Shown one piece after another: positions 1-8,404 of a stretch of DNA of 61,398 nt. The first letter of the stretch is position 1. Each line of letters opens with the position of its first letter. The stretch is from positions 1-61,398 of the forward strand of contig JAGKTY010000026.1 in the NCBI GenBank assembly GCA_021153185.1. The letters are read 5' to 3'. Both the position numbers and the translations under genes were made by a program. Under the pieces are notes generated by a model that saw only the letters and a program-made list of their open reading frames with translations, made no database searches and was not told where the DNA came from. Source of the stretch: Lachnospiraceae bacterium. GTDB lineage: Bacteria > Bacillota > Clostridia > Lachnospirales > Lachnospiraceae.

Positions 1-99
1 AACTGCGGTCATCTGGTCATCGGCGAGGAAGCACCCAAGGTTTGCCCCGTCTGTGCTCATCCCCAGGCATACTTTGAAGTCCGTAAGGAAAACTACTAA
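1..99 (+). CDS. Rubrerythrin, C-terminal end (partial)
   Basis: Only the last 32 codons are in the window; the gene starts to the left. The visible part has the NCGH and CPVC cysteine pairs that bind iron in the rubredoxin-like domain ending rubrerythrins, followed by the typical tail YFEVRKENY. Rubrerythrins reduce hydrogen peroxide in the cytoplasm of anaerobes, and this end matches the family well. A strong intrinsic terminator follows directly, so the gene is probably transcribed separately from the heat-shock operon. The diiron domain cannot be checked here. Confidence 0.8.
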   Translation, partial: NCGHLVIGEEAPKVCPVCAHPQAYFEVRKENY

Positions 100-114
100 G
101 ATTTTTTGAAAAAG

Positions 115-143
115 CCCCGGTCGTTTGACCGGGGATTTTTTTT
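115..143 (+). terminator. Intrinsic terminator after rubrerythrin
   Basis: An 8-bp perfect GC-rich stem (115-122 with 127-134) with loop GTTT is followed by A and eight T. It lies 15 bases after the rubrerythrin stop and separates that gene from the heat-shock operon. Confidence 0.92.
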
Positions 144-173
144 ATTGTTTATAATTCTTTTATTTTTTTATTG

Positions 174-202
174 TTGACATAGACTAAGGTTAGGTGTATC
201 TT
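174..202 (+). promoter_or_regulatory. Sigma-A promoter of the heat-shock operon
   Basis: TTGACA at 174-179, a 17-base spacer and TATCTT at 197-202. The predicted start near 209 lies just upstream of the CIRCE operator, as expected for HrcA repression. Confidence 0.85.
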
Positions 203-216
203 ATGGTAAGAAGATG

Positions 217-243
217 TTAGCACTCATTTGAGTTGAGTGCTAA
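217..243. promoter_or_regulatory. CIRCE operator (HrcA binding site)
   Basis: Perfect inverted repeat TTAGCACTC, nine bases, GAGTGCTAA. This is the consensus CIRCE element bound by HrcA. It sits between the promoter and hrcA, so the operon is very probably autorepressed and induced by heat. Confidence 0.97.
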
Positions 244-288
244 TAATTCCAAAGCAAATGGCATACAATATGGAAAGGGGGACGCAAA

Positions 289-1320
289 TTGCAGCTTGAT
301 GAGAGAAAGTTAACGATTTTAAATGCAATCATACGCAATTATTTAGAAACAGGCGAGCCTGTTGGAAGCAGAACCATTTCCAAATATACGGATTTGAATC
401 TTAGCTCCGCTACCATCCGCAATGAGATGGCAGATTTGGAGGAGCTTGGATATATTGTTCAGCCGCATACATCGGCAGGCCGGATTCCATCTGATAAGGG
501 TTATCGTTTATATGTTGACGCGATGATGGCGCAAAAGGATCAGGAAGTCAGGGAAATGAAAGAGCTCCTTCTTGAGAAGGAAGAGAAGATGGAGCAGCTG
601 TTGAAAAATGCTGCCAAAGCGCTTGCCGTAAATACCAATTATGCATCGATGGTTACAGCACCGAGCGTAAAAGGAAATAAGGTCAAATTTATCCAGCTCT
701 CAAGAGTGGATGCGCATCAACTTGTTGCGGTCATTGTTGCGGAAGGAAACATGATTAAGAATAACATGTTAACGATTCCGGAGCCGCTTGATGATGAGAC
801 GCTTCTAAAACTCAATATGTTACTCAACACATATTTGAATGGGTTATCGATAGAAGAAATCAATCTCAACATCATCACCAAGATGAAGCAACAGGCAGGA
901 ATCCATAGCGATATTGTGAGTGAGGTCATTGATGCGGTTGCCGCTGCGATTCAGGAAGGCAACGACCTTGAAATTTACACGTCGGGAACGAACAATATTT
1001 TCAAGTATCCGGAGCTTTCTGACCAGCACAGAGCAAGCGAAATCATCAGTACGTTTGAAGAAAAACAGATGCTGCAGGGGCTTATCCCGCAGACTTCTGC
1101 TGACGAAGAAACCGGAATCCGCGTTTATATCGGTGAGGAATCGCCAATTTCTTCTATGAAAGATTGCAGTGTTGTGACAGCAACGTATGAGCTTGGTGAA
1201 GGCATGAAGGGAACAATCGGTATTGTAGGACCGAAGCGTATGGATTATGAGAAGGTTGTGGATACACTCAAGGATTTGATGCAACAGCTTGAGCGCATTT
1301 ATACAAGCAAAAAGAAGTAG
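289..1320 (+). CDS. hrcA: Heat-inducible transcription repressor HrcA
   Basis: 343 residues, the usual HrcA length. The protein represses class I heat-shock genes by binding CIRCE; GroEL normally assists its folding. The N-terminal winged-helix part includes the conserved stretch GEPVGSRTISKY (about residues 22-33) and SSATIRNEMADLE. The start is TTG at 289, preceded by the purine-rich ribosome site GGAAAGGGGG at 272-281; the upstream ATG triplets at 258 and 270 are in another frame. It is first in the operon, 45 bases after a perfect CIRCE and 18 bases before grpE, so it controls itself and the chaperones downstream. Confidence 0.97.
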   Translation: MQLDERKLTILNAIIRNYLETGEPVGSRTISKYTDLNLSSATIRNEMADLEELGYIVQPHTSAGRIPSDKGYRLYVDAMMAQKDQEVREMKELLLEKEEKMEQLLKNAAKALAVNTNYASMVTAPSVKGNKVKFIQLSRVDAHQLVAVIVAEGNMIKNNMLTIPEPLDDETLLKLNMLLNTYLNGLSIEEINLNIITKMKQQAGIHSDIVSEVIDAVAAAIQEGNDLEIYTSGTNNIFKYPELSDQHRASEIISTFEEKQMLQGLIPQTSADEETGIRVYIGEESPISSMKDCSVVTATYELGEGMKGTIGIVGPKRMDYEKVVDTLKDLMQQLERIYTSKKK

Positions 1321-1338
1321 CAAGGAGGACTTTCATAC

Positions 1339-1962
1339 ATGAGTGATCAGGAAAAGGATATGACGGCCCGGACAGAAGCAGAAGAGGTGGCCGAAGCAGT
1401 TGAAACGGAAGAAACTGCCACTACGACGGAGGAGGCTGTCAGTGAAGAAGCTGCCACGGATAAGGAGACAGAAAAAGCTTCCAAGATAGAAGAAAAACAA
1501 GCAAAGAAAAAAGAGAAAGCAGACAAAAAGAAAGACAAAGCAAAAGAAAAAATTGATGAGCTCGAAGACAAAGTGAAACGTCAGCTTGCTGAGTTTGAAA
1601 ACTTCCGAAACAGAAGTGAAAAAGAAAAAGCAGCAATGTTTGATATGGGTGCAAAAAGCATCGTTGAAAAGGTTTTGCCGGTTGTAGATAACTTTGAGCG
1701 TGGTCTTACGAATGCACCGGAAGGAGACGCATTTGCAGACGGCATGAAGATGATTTACAAGCAGCTTATCACAGAACTCGATGCAGTCGGTGTCAAACCG
1801 ATTGAAGCCGTCGGATGCGAGTTCAACCCGGAGCTTCACAATGCGGTTATGCAGGTGGAAAGTGAAGAATTTGAAAGCGGCATCGTCGCGCAGGAGCTTC
1901 AAAAAGGATATATGTATCGAGACACTGTTGTCAGACATAGTATGGTAGCAGTTGTATCATAA
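1339..1962 (+). CDS. grpE: Nucleotide exchange factor GrpE
   Basis: 207 residues. GrpE releases ADP from DnaK in the cytosol. The first 75 residues or so are a low-complexity acidic then lysine-rich segment, followed by the long helix (about 75-115) and the C-terminal beta domain with conserved GVKPIEAVG and FNPELHNAVM. The AGGAGG ribosome site is at 1323-1328. It lies in second place in hrcA-grpE-dnaK-dnaJ and is expected to be co-transcribed under CIRCE control. The very charged N-terminus is longer than in many homologues but common in Firmicutes. Confidence 0.97.
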   Translation: MSDQEKDMTARTEAEEVAEAVETEETATTTEEAVSEEAATDKETEKASKIEEKQAKKKEKADKKKDKAKEKIDELEDKVKRQLAEFENFRNRSEKEKAAMFDMGAKSIVEKVLPVVDNFERGLTNAPEGDAFADGMKMIYKQLITELDAVGVKPIEAVGCEFNPELHNAVMQVESEEFESGIVAQELQKGYMYRDTVVRHSMVAVVS

Positions 1963-2008
1963 TAAAACGTAGTTCATAACTTTATTTTCAATAAGGAGGA
2001 CGTAAGTC

Positions 2009-3874
2009 ATGGGTAAAATTATTGGTATCGATTTAGGAACAACAAACAGCTGTGTAGCAGTTATGGAAGGTGGTAAACCTACTGTTATCGCAAATACAGA
2101 AGGCGCAAGAACAACACCATCTGTTGTTGCGTTCACAAAAACAGGTGAGAGACTTGTCGGTGAGCCGGCAAAACGTCAGGCTGTTACAAATGCAGAAAAA
2201 ACAATCTCTTCTATCAAGAGAGATATGGGTACAGACAAAGGTCGTACAATTGATGACAAGAAGTATTCTCCACAGCAGATTTCTGCAATGATTCTTCAGA
2301 AATTAAAAGCAGATGCTGAGAATTACTTGGGAGAAAAAGTATCGGAAGCAGTTATTACGGTACCTGCATATTTCAATGATGCACAGCGTCAGGCTACAAA
2401 GGATGCCGGTAAGATTGCAGGTCTTGATGTAAAACGTATCATCAACGAGCCGACAGCGGCAGCGCTTGCTTACGGTCTTGACAATGAGAAAGAGCAGAAA
2501 ATCATGGTATATGACCTTGGTGGTGGTACATTCGATGTTTCTATCATCGAGATTGGTGATGGCGTTATCGAAGTACTTGCTACAAACGGTGATAACAGAC
2601 TTGGTGGTGATGACTTCGACCAGAAAATCACAGATTGGATGCTTTCAGAGTTCAAAGCAGCAGAAGGTGTAGATCTTTCAAATGATAAGATGGCGCTTCA
2701 GAGACTTCGCGAGGCAGCTGAGAAAGCGAAAAAAGAATTGTCATCTGCTACAACAACAAACATCAACCTGCCGTTCATCACAGCAACAGCAGAAGGTCCA
2801 AAACATTTTGATATGAACCTGACACGTGCCAAATTTGATGAACTCACACATGACCTTGTAGAGCGTACAGCAATTCCGGTACAGAATGCGTTAAAAGATG
2901 CAGGTATGACAGCTTCAGAGCTGAGCAAAGTATTGCTTGTCGGTGGATCAACACGTATCCCGGCAGTACAGGATAAAGTAAAACAGTTAACAGGTCATGA
3001 GCCAAGCAAGACATTGAACCCGGATGAGTGTGTAGCACTTGGTGCTTCTATCCAGGGTGGTAAGCTTGCAGGAGATGCCGGCGCCGGTGATATCTTATTG
3101 CTCGATGTTACACCACTTTCTCTTGCCATCGAGACAATGGGTGGTGTCGCAACAAAGCTTATTGAGAGAAATACGACAATTCCGACAAAGAAGAGCCAGG
3201 TATTCTCTACAGCAGCTGACAATCAGACAGCGGTTGATATCAACGTTGTACAGGGTGAAAGACAGTTTGCAAAGGATAACAAATCGCTTGGACAGTTCCG
3301 TCTTGACGGAATCGCTCCGGCACCAAGAGGAATCCCACAGATCGAGGTTACATTTGATATCGATGCAAATGGTATCGTAAATGTATCTGCAAAAGATCTC
3401 GGAACAGGAAAAGAGCAGCACATCACAATTACAGCAGGTTCCAATATGTCTGACGAAGATATCGAGAAAGCTGTAAAAGAGGCTGCTGAGTACGAGGCAC
3501 AGGATAAAGCACGTAAGGAAGCAATCGATGCCAGAAATGAAGCAGACAGCTTTGTATTCCAGACAGAGAAAGCATTAAATGACGTGGGTGATAAATTATC
3601 AGAGAGCGAGAAAGCACCGGTTGAGGCTGATCTTGCTGACATGAAAGCATACCTTGAGAGCACAAAGGATCAGGAGCTTACTCCGGAGCAGGTAACTGAA
3701 CTCAATGCGAAGAAGGATAAATTAATGCAGAGCGCACAGGCGCTGTTCACAAAAGTATATGAGCAGGCACAGGCACAAGGTGCTGCAGGTGCAGGCCCTG
3801 ATATGAGCACAGCAGGAGCAGCAGAAAGCGCACCGGAAGGTGACGTAGTAGACGGTGACTATAGAGAAGTATAA
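2009..3874 (+). CDS. dnaK: Chaperone DnaK (Hsp70)
   Basis: 621 residues, full length. Cytosolic ATP-dependent chaperone that works with DnaJ and GrpE. The actin-like ATPase domain begins GIDLGTTNSCVAV and has the phosphate-loop stretch DLGGGTFDVS near 170; the substrate-binding domain follows (VTPLSLAIETMGG near 368), then a helical lid and an Ala/Gly-rich tail ending DVVDGDYREV. The ribosome site AAGGAGG is seven to eight bases before ATG. Third gene of the operon; codon choice is strongly biased as in highly expressed genes. Confidence 0.98.
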   Translation: MGKIIGIDLGTTNSCVAVMEGGKPTVIANTEGARTTPSVVAFTKTGERLVGEPAKRQAVTNAEKTISSIKRDMGTDKGRTIDDKKYSPQQISAMILQKLKADAENYLGEKVSEAVITVPAYFNDAQRQATKDAGKIAGLDVKRIINEPTAAALAYGLDNEKEQKIMVYDLGGGTFDVSIIEIGDGVIEVLATNGDNRLGGDDFDQKITDWMLSEFKAAEGVDLSNDKMALQRLREAAEKAKKELSSATTTNINLPFITATAEGPKHFDMNLTRAKFDELTHDLVERTAIPVQNALKDAGMTASELSKVLLVGGSTRIPAVQDKVKQLTGHEPSKTLNPDECVALGASIQGGKLAGDAGAGDILLLDVTPLSLAIETMGGVATKLIERNTTIPTKKSQVFSTAADNQTAVDINVVQGERQFAKDNKSLGQFRLDGIAPAPRGIPQIEVTFDIDANGIVNVSAKDLGTGKEQHITITAGSNMSDEDIEKAVKEAAEYEAQDKARKEAIDARNEADSFVFQTEKALNDVGDKLSESEKAPVEADLADMKAYLESTKDQELTPEQVTELNAKKDKLMQSAQALFTKVYEQAQAQGAAGAGPDMSTAGAAESAPEGDVVDGDYREV

Positions 3875-3884
3875 GGACTAGGTT

Positions 3885-5063
3885 ATGGCAGAACAAAAAA
3901 GAGACTATTATGAAGTCTTAGGCGTAGATAGAAATGCTGACGAGGCGACAATCAAAAAAGCATATAGAGCGCTTGCTAAAAAATATCACCCGGATATGCA
4001 TCCGGGTGATGAAGAAGCAGAGAAGAAATTCAAAGAAGCTTCGGAGGCGTATGCCATTTTAAGTGATCCGGAAAAGAAGAGCCAGTATGATCAATTTGGT
4101 CATGCTGCCTTTGAGCAGGGTGGCGCCGGATATGGCGGCTTTGATTTTAACGGTGCTGACTTTAGTGATATCTTTGGTGATATTTTTGGCGATATCTTTG
4201 GCGGCGGAAGAACAAGGCGGGGCGGCAATGGTCCGATGAAGGGAGCCAATATCCGCACAAGCGTACACATTTCGTTTGAAGAGGCTGTATTTGGCTGCGA
4301 GAAAGAAATCGAACTGACACTGAAGGATCCATGTCCGACATGTAAGGGGTCAGGTGCGAAGCCGGGCACAAGCAAAGAGACTTGTCCGAAATGTGGCGGT
4401 AAGGGTCAGGTTGTCATGACACAGCAGTCATTCTTTGGTGTTGTGCGGAACGTGCAGACTTGTCCGGATTGCCAGGGAAGCGGACAGATTATCAAAGAGA
4501 AATGTCCGGATTGTCATGGAAGCGGTTATATTGCAAGCCGCAAGAAAATCCAGGTTAAGATTCCGGCGGGAATCGATAACGGACAGAGTGTACGTATCCG
4601 GGATAAGGGTGAGCCGGGCGTAAACGGCGGACCAAGAGGAGATCTTTTGGTAGAAGTGATCGTACAGCGGCATCCAATCTTCCAGAGACAGGATTACAAT
4701 ATTTATTCGACCGTGCCTGTATCGTTTGCAATTGCAGCACTTGGCGGCGAGATTATGATCGATACAGTGGATGGCAAGGTCGTATACGATGTAAAACCGG
4801 GTACACAGACAGATACAAAAGTGCGTCTTCGCGGAAAAGGTGTTCCATCGCTCCGCAACAAGGAGATGCGCGGGGATCATTACATCACGCTCGTTGTGCA
4901 GGTGCCGGATAAGCTTTCACATGAGGCAAAAGAGCTTCTTAAGAAGTTTGATGAGCTCACGGGCAATTCCTTAAGTGCAGTCAAAGAGTATTCTGCAAAG
5001 AAGGATGAAGGTACGGAAAAAGAGAAGGACAAAGAGAAAAAGAAAAAAGGATTTTTTAAGTAA
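3885..5063 (+). CDS. dnaJ: Co-chaperone DnaJ (Hsp40)
   Basis: 392 residues, class A DnaJ. The J domain has the HPD triad at residues 35-37 that stimulates the DnaK ATPase; a Gly/Phe-rich segment follows to about 115, then four CxxCxGxG zinc-binding repeats (about 149-214: CPTCKGSG, CPKCGGKG, CPDCQGSG, CPDCHGSG) and the C-terminal beta domains. The end is a lysine/glutamate-rich tail longer than usual. It starts ten bases after dnaK and a terminator follows, closing the operon. Confidence 0.98.
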   Translation: MAEQKRDYYEVLGVDRNADEATIKKAYRALAKKYHPDMHPGDEEAEKKFKEASEAYAILSDPEKKSQYDQFGHAAFEQGGAGYGGFDFNGADFSDIFGDIFGDIFGGGRTRRGGNGPMKGANIRTSVHISFEEAVFGCEKEIELTLKDPCPTCKGSGAKPGTSKETCPKCGGKGQVVMTQQSFFGVVRNVQTCPDCQGSGQIIKEKCPDCHGSGYIASRKKIQVKIPAGIDNGQSVRIRDKGEPGVNGGPRGDLLVEVIVQRHPIFQRQDYNIYSTVPVSFAIAALGGEIMIDTVDGKVVYDVKPGTQTDTKVRLRGKGVPSLRNKEMRGDHYITLVVQVPDKLSHEAKELLKKFDELTGNSLSAVKEYSAKKDEGTEKEKDKEKKKKGFFK

Positions 5064-5087
5064 AAGATAGAAAGTTCTGTTTTGATT

Positions 5088-5117
5088 AAAAGCGCTTCTT
5101 TTGGAGGCGCTTTTTTA
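5088..5117 (+). terminator. Terminator of the heat-shock operon
   Basis: An 11-bp stem with one G-T pair (5088-5098 with 5104-5114) ends in a T run. It sits 24 bases after the dnaJ stop. Confidence 0.85.
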
Positions 5118-5187
5118 TTACTCGTTTTACGAAGGAAAGATTGTTTGTCTCTTGTGACTAAAAACAGTTTCGTATTCATATAAAACA

Positions 5188-5196
5188 TGGTATAAT
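5188..5196 (+). promoter_or_regulatory. Extended -10 promoter of the secreted Ig-like protein gene
   Basis: TGG directly followed by TATAAT (5191-5196). The -35 region is poor, which is usual for extended -10 promoters. It is 32 bases before the preferred start codon. Confidence 0.5.
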
Positions 5197-5227
5197 AAAT
5201 GACACGAAATGACGTATGGGGAGAAAC

Positions 5228-6586
5228 ATGATGAGAAAAAATGCGATCATCTGGTGTATACTATTGGGATTTGTTTTGACAGGACTTTTTTGTACCGTTC
5301 CTGCACATGCGACGACAGCAAAACCAAGCGCAGAAGCCGGTGACAAAACGCCGGTTACGACGCCGGATTTTTCTTTTACAGAGACAACAAAGGAAATCGT
5401 GCCAAAGGAACAAACGGTACTGTATGTGATCAAAGATACTGTCGTATCTGTTCCGGTATCCGGCAATGCTGTCAGTGTCAAAATGGAGGATAGCACAGTT
5501 GCGAGTGCTGTATCGTCAAATGAACTTGCGGCATACGAAAAGGCTGAGACGAGGCAACAAAGCACATGGAATCTGGAAAACGGCTATACGGTAACAAAGA
5601 ATTTACACTTCTACGGTGAAAAAATCGGAACAACCAAGGTAAAACTGTACGAGGGTAAGGATGCGCAGGATAAGCCGCTTGGTCAGATTATCGAGGTGAA
5701 TGTTGTGGAGCCGGCGATTGAGACAGACGCCCAGGCTGTTTATAATATGCTCGAAGGTGAAACCATCAGCTTTCAGGCAACGTATTATGGCGAGATTTAC
5801 TGGCTTGCCATGGAGGGCCGGGAAGAGTGTATTGAGGTTGGCGGTGACGCGACGGGAAAGGTAACCATCACGGCGCTAAAGGGCGGAACTGTCAAAATTA
5901 TATTGTATGATGACAATTTGGGTTCCTATACAGACGAAAAGACACCAAAGAGTAAAGAAATCACCATCAATATCACGTGCAATAAGCCGATGAAGGTATC
6001 AAATCAAATTCTTGCCATGAATAGCGGAGAAGAGAAGACCATCACGGTTTCGTCGCACAGAGGCTGTAATTATACGGCAAGTCTTAAATCCGGTGCGGAT
6101 GTGATTGCAACCGTATCCGCTACAGGACTTAAGGATGGCCAGCAGCGCTTGACAGTGAAGGGAGCAAGTAACTGGAAGAATCCGGAGCGCAATCTGTATG
6201 CAATGCTTGTTGTATCGTGCGCGTGTGACCCGGCAACCAAAATTGAAATTCCTGTTTTCGTGCACAATACCAATCCGGTTGTGACTCAGGCGCCGACGCC
6301 GATACCGTACAGTCAGGCAGTGAAGGTCACACAGAAGAAAAAGACGCTGACGACTTATGCCAATAAGAGTATTAGCCTAAGCAAATATTTCAAGGTATAT
6401 AACAAAAGTAAGGTTTCAAAATATAGCTACAAATCAAGCAACAAAAAAGTTGCAAAGGTTTCCTCAAAAGGAAAGGTAACCTGTCTGAAGAAAGGAACCG
6501 CCAAGATTACATTGACGATTCGTTTTAAGGACAATTCAAAGAAGACACTTACATACAAAATTAATGTAAAAAAACCGAAGAGTTAA
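5228..6586 (+). CDS. Secreted protein with bacterial Ig-like (BIG2-type) domain
   Basis: About 452 residues. The N-terminus has a clear signal peptide: basic start, a hydrophobic run (IIWCILLGFVLTGLFC) and a likely cleavage after AHA. The middle contains beta-rich segments with VTITALKGGTVKI, and the last 85 residues are a lysine-rich Ig-like domain with the BIG2 signature SSNKKVAKVSSKGKVTCLKKGTA (residues cited as short pieces of that stretch). It is probably exported and wall-associated; no sortase motif or lipobox is seen. ATG at 5228 or 5231 fits the GGGGAG ribosome site at 5218-5223 better than the ATG at 5216, which overlaps that site. Function beyond surface binding or scaffolding is unknown. 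Confidence 0.8.
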   Translation: MMRKNAIIWCILLGFVLTGLFCTVPAHATTAKPSAEAGDKTPVTTPDFSFTETTKEIVPKEQTVLYVIKDTVVSVPVSGNAVSVKMEDSTVASAVSSNELAAYEKAETRQQSTWNLENGYTVTKNLHFYGEKIGTTKVKLYEGKDAQDKPLGQIIEVNVVEPAIETDAQAVYNMLEGETISFQATYYGEIYWLAMEGREECIEVGGDATGKVTITALKGGTVKIILYDDNLGSYTDEKTPKSKEITINITCNKPMKVSNQILAMNSGEEKTITVSSHRGCNYTASLKSGADVIATVSATGLKDGQQRLTVKGASNWKNPERNLYAMLVVSCACDPATKIEIPVFVHNTNPVVTQAPTPIPYSQAVKVTQKKKTLTTYANKSISLSKYFKVYNKSKVSKYSYKSSNKKVAKVSSKGKVTCLKKGTAKITLTIRFKDNSKKTLTYKINVKKPKS

Positions 6587-6598
6587 GAGGTGGAGCAG

Positions 6599-6901
6599 AT
6601 GGTGAAACATGTGATTTTATGGACATTAAAAGACAGCCTTAGCGCAGAAGAAAAGGAGACTGTGAAACAGGGCATCAAGGAAGGTCTGGAAGGCCTTTCG
6701 GGCAAAATTCCGGGTCTTTTGGAGATTAAGGTTTATACAAATGGGCTGAAAAGCTCAAATGCGGAGGTAATGCTCGATTCCTCCTTTGAAGATGAGGCGT
6801 CATTACAGGGATATGCAGTACATCCGGAACATGTGGCTGTTGCAGACGGAAAAGTAAGGCCGTACACTGCAAGCAGAACATGTCTGGATTATATTGTGTA
6901 G
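6599..6901 (+). CDS. Dabb (stress-responsive alpha/beta-barrel) family protein
   Basis: About 100 residues with the start MVKHVILWTLKD, the typical opening of small dimeric Dabb proteins, and the end SRTCLDYIV. ATG at 6599 is preferred because GAGGTGG (about 6588-6594) is a ribosome site in front of it; a GTG at 6590 lies inside that site. The family has a ferredoxin-like barrel and mostly unknown function in bacteria. It lies 12 bases after the Ig-like protein gene and is probably co-transcribed with it and with the PspC gene. Confidence 0.8.
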   Translation: MVKHVILWTLKDSLSAEEKETVKQGIKEGLEGLSGKIPGLLEIKVYTNGLKSSNAEVMLDSSFEDEASLQGYAVHPEHVAVADGKVRPYTASRTCLDYIV

Positions 6902-6924
6902 ATTGTGCGCGAAAGGAGAAAAAG

Positions 6925-7128
6925 ATGAATAAGAAATTGTGTAGGAGTAAAAACGACAGAGTGCTTGCAGGCGTATGTGCAGGCGTGGCAAACTATTTTG
7001 GATGGGACACAACCATGACAAGAATGGGATTTGCACTTCTTTGTCTTGTATGGGGTTCCGGTATTATTTTGTATATTGTCGGCGCTGTGGTTATGCCGGA
7101 AGAAGATGACAACATTGTTGATATGTAA
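6925..7128 (+). CDS. PspC domain membrane protein
   Basis: 67 residues. The sequence KKLCRSKNDRVLAGVCAG followed by YFGWD and one or two hydrophobic segments (about 33-58) is the PspC domain (phage-shock protein C type), ending in an acidic tail. Such proteins sit in the inner membrane and are linked to envelope stress. ATG at 6925 with AAAGGAG just upstream is better than an in-frame start at 6880 that would overlap the Dabb gene. No other psp gene is visible nearby. Confidence 0.85.
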   Translation: MNKKLCRSKNDRVLAGVCAGVANYFGWDTTMTRMGFALLCLVWGSGIILYIVGAVVMPEEDDNIVDM

Positions 7129-7151
7129 ATGTGACGGCAGCGAGGATTGTG

Positions 7152-8372
7152 ATGAAGGGTAAGAGTATAATTGAACAAAACGAAATTAGGGGAAATCAGG
7201 CGGCTGCCAATGTCATGGGGATTACCGAGTGTATCTTTTTGCTGATCTATATCCTGAATGTACTTGGTATTTTTATTGTCAAAGAAAAGGCAATGAATCT
7301 GGCATTCATAACCGGTACGATATTACTTGTGATGCCGATGATTATGAATCATTTTATTGACAACAGTAATCCCAAATTGAAATACATATATGTTTTGGAT
7401 GCCAGTCTTTTTCTTCTTGTGGTGGTATCTATTTTGTCATTTCATGTGGTGATTGTGTATGTGTATCCGGTCTTAATTTCCTGCCTGTATTTTTCGAGGA
7501 GGCTGACGTGGATTGCAACGGCTTTGACAGCGTCTTTCGTGACGATTGGGCAGTTTGCTTCATTTTTTAATCAGTATGTTGTGGATAAAAACTTTGATAC
7601 GATCCGAAACCTGATTGTGTTTGGTATTATCCCAAGAGCGCTTGTTCTTGTTGCGCTTGCATGTGTGCTTGGCACAATGACAAACAGCACATCGAGATTG
7701 CTCGCTGAGCAGCAGGCTGCCATGCAGAAAATACTGACCCATCAGCAGGATATGATTACGGGATTTGCGCTTCTTGCCGAAAACAGGGATGAAGTATCGG
7801 GTAAGCATGTTCAGCGCGTCAGTATGTATACCGAAGTTCTTGCAAGGGCAATGCAGAAACGAGGATTGTACCCAAAGGTTTTGACAGATGATTACATTGA
7901 GTGTCTCATTTCCTCGACAAAGCTTCATGATATCGGAAGAATCTCTGTTTCGGATGCAGTCTTACAAAAACCGGGCAAGCTGACGGAAAGTGAATTTGAA
8001 CTTGTCAAATTACATACCACCAAAGGCGGCGAGATTATTTCACAAACACTAAAAAGTGATGATGAGGATTTTCAGAAGATGGCATATGAGGTTGCAATGT
8101 ATCATCACGAGCGTTGGAACGGACGCGGATACCCGGAGGAGCTTCGGGAGACGATGATTCCCCTGTCGGCGCGCATTGTTGCGATTTGTGATGTGTTTGA
8201 GGCGATTTCGAGCAAGCGTTGTTATCGCGATGCGATGCCGCTTGATAAATGCTTTGAAATAATAAGGAGAGGCAGAGGGGTTGATTTTGACCCGATGATG
8301 GTTGATATCTTTTTGGATTGTCAGGAACAAATTAGTGAAATTTATCACAAAGAGCTGAATGAGGTTATATAA
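7152..8372 (+). CDS. Membrane HD-GYP domain protein, probable c-di-GMP phosphodiesterase
   Basis: About 406 residues. Five to six hydrophobic segments fill the first 190 residues; the cytosolic C-terminal part is an HD-GYP domain with HDIGR near 258 and HHERWNGRGYP near 317-327. HD-GYP proteins hydrolyse cyclic di-GMP. The metal-binding His and Asp residues and the GYP triplet look intact, so activity is likely. ATG at 7152 with GCGAGGA just upstream is preferred over GTG at 7131, which has no ribosome site. It ends at a bidirectional terminator and directly precedes the polysaccharide locus, which makes a signalling link to surface polysaccharide possible but unproven. Confidence 0.85.
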   Translation: MKGKSIIEQNEIRGNQAAANVMGITECIFLLIYILNVLGIFIVKEKAMNLAFITGTILLVMPMIMNHFIDNSNPKLKYIYVLDASLFLLVVVSILSFHVVIVYVYPVLISCLYFSRRLTWIATALTASFVTIGQFASFFNQYVVDKNFDTIRNLIVFGIIPRALVLVALACVLGTMTNSTSRLLAEQQAAMQKILTHQQDMITGFALLAENRDEVSGKHVQRVSMYTEVLARAMQKRGLYPKVLTDDYIECLISSTKLHDIGRISVSDAVLQKPGKLTESEFELVKLHTTKGGEIISQTLKSDDEDFQKMAYEVAMYHHERWNGRGYPEELRETMIPLSARIVAICDVFEAISSKRCYRDAMPLDKCFEIIRRGRGVDFDPMMVDIFLDCQEQISEIYHKELNEVI

Positions 8373-8376
8373 AAAT

Positions 8377-8404
8377 TAGCAGGAGATTATTCTCCTGCTA
8401 TTAT
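8377..8404. terminator. Bidirectional terminator between convergent genes
   Basis: A 10-bp perfect stem (8377-8386 with 8391-8400), loop TTAT, with A-rich sequence to the left and T-rich to the right, so it can end transcription from both sides. It contains the stop codon of the reverse-strand gene. Confidence 0.85.

Noticed and set aside
844..1323. Reverse open frame inside hrcA
   Set aside because: It is a shadow of hrcA with no start signal and no family features.
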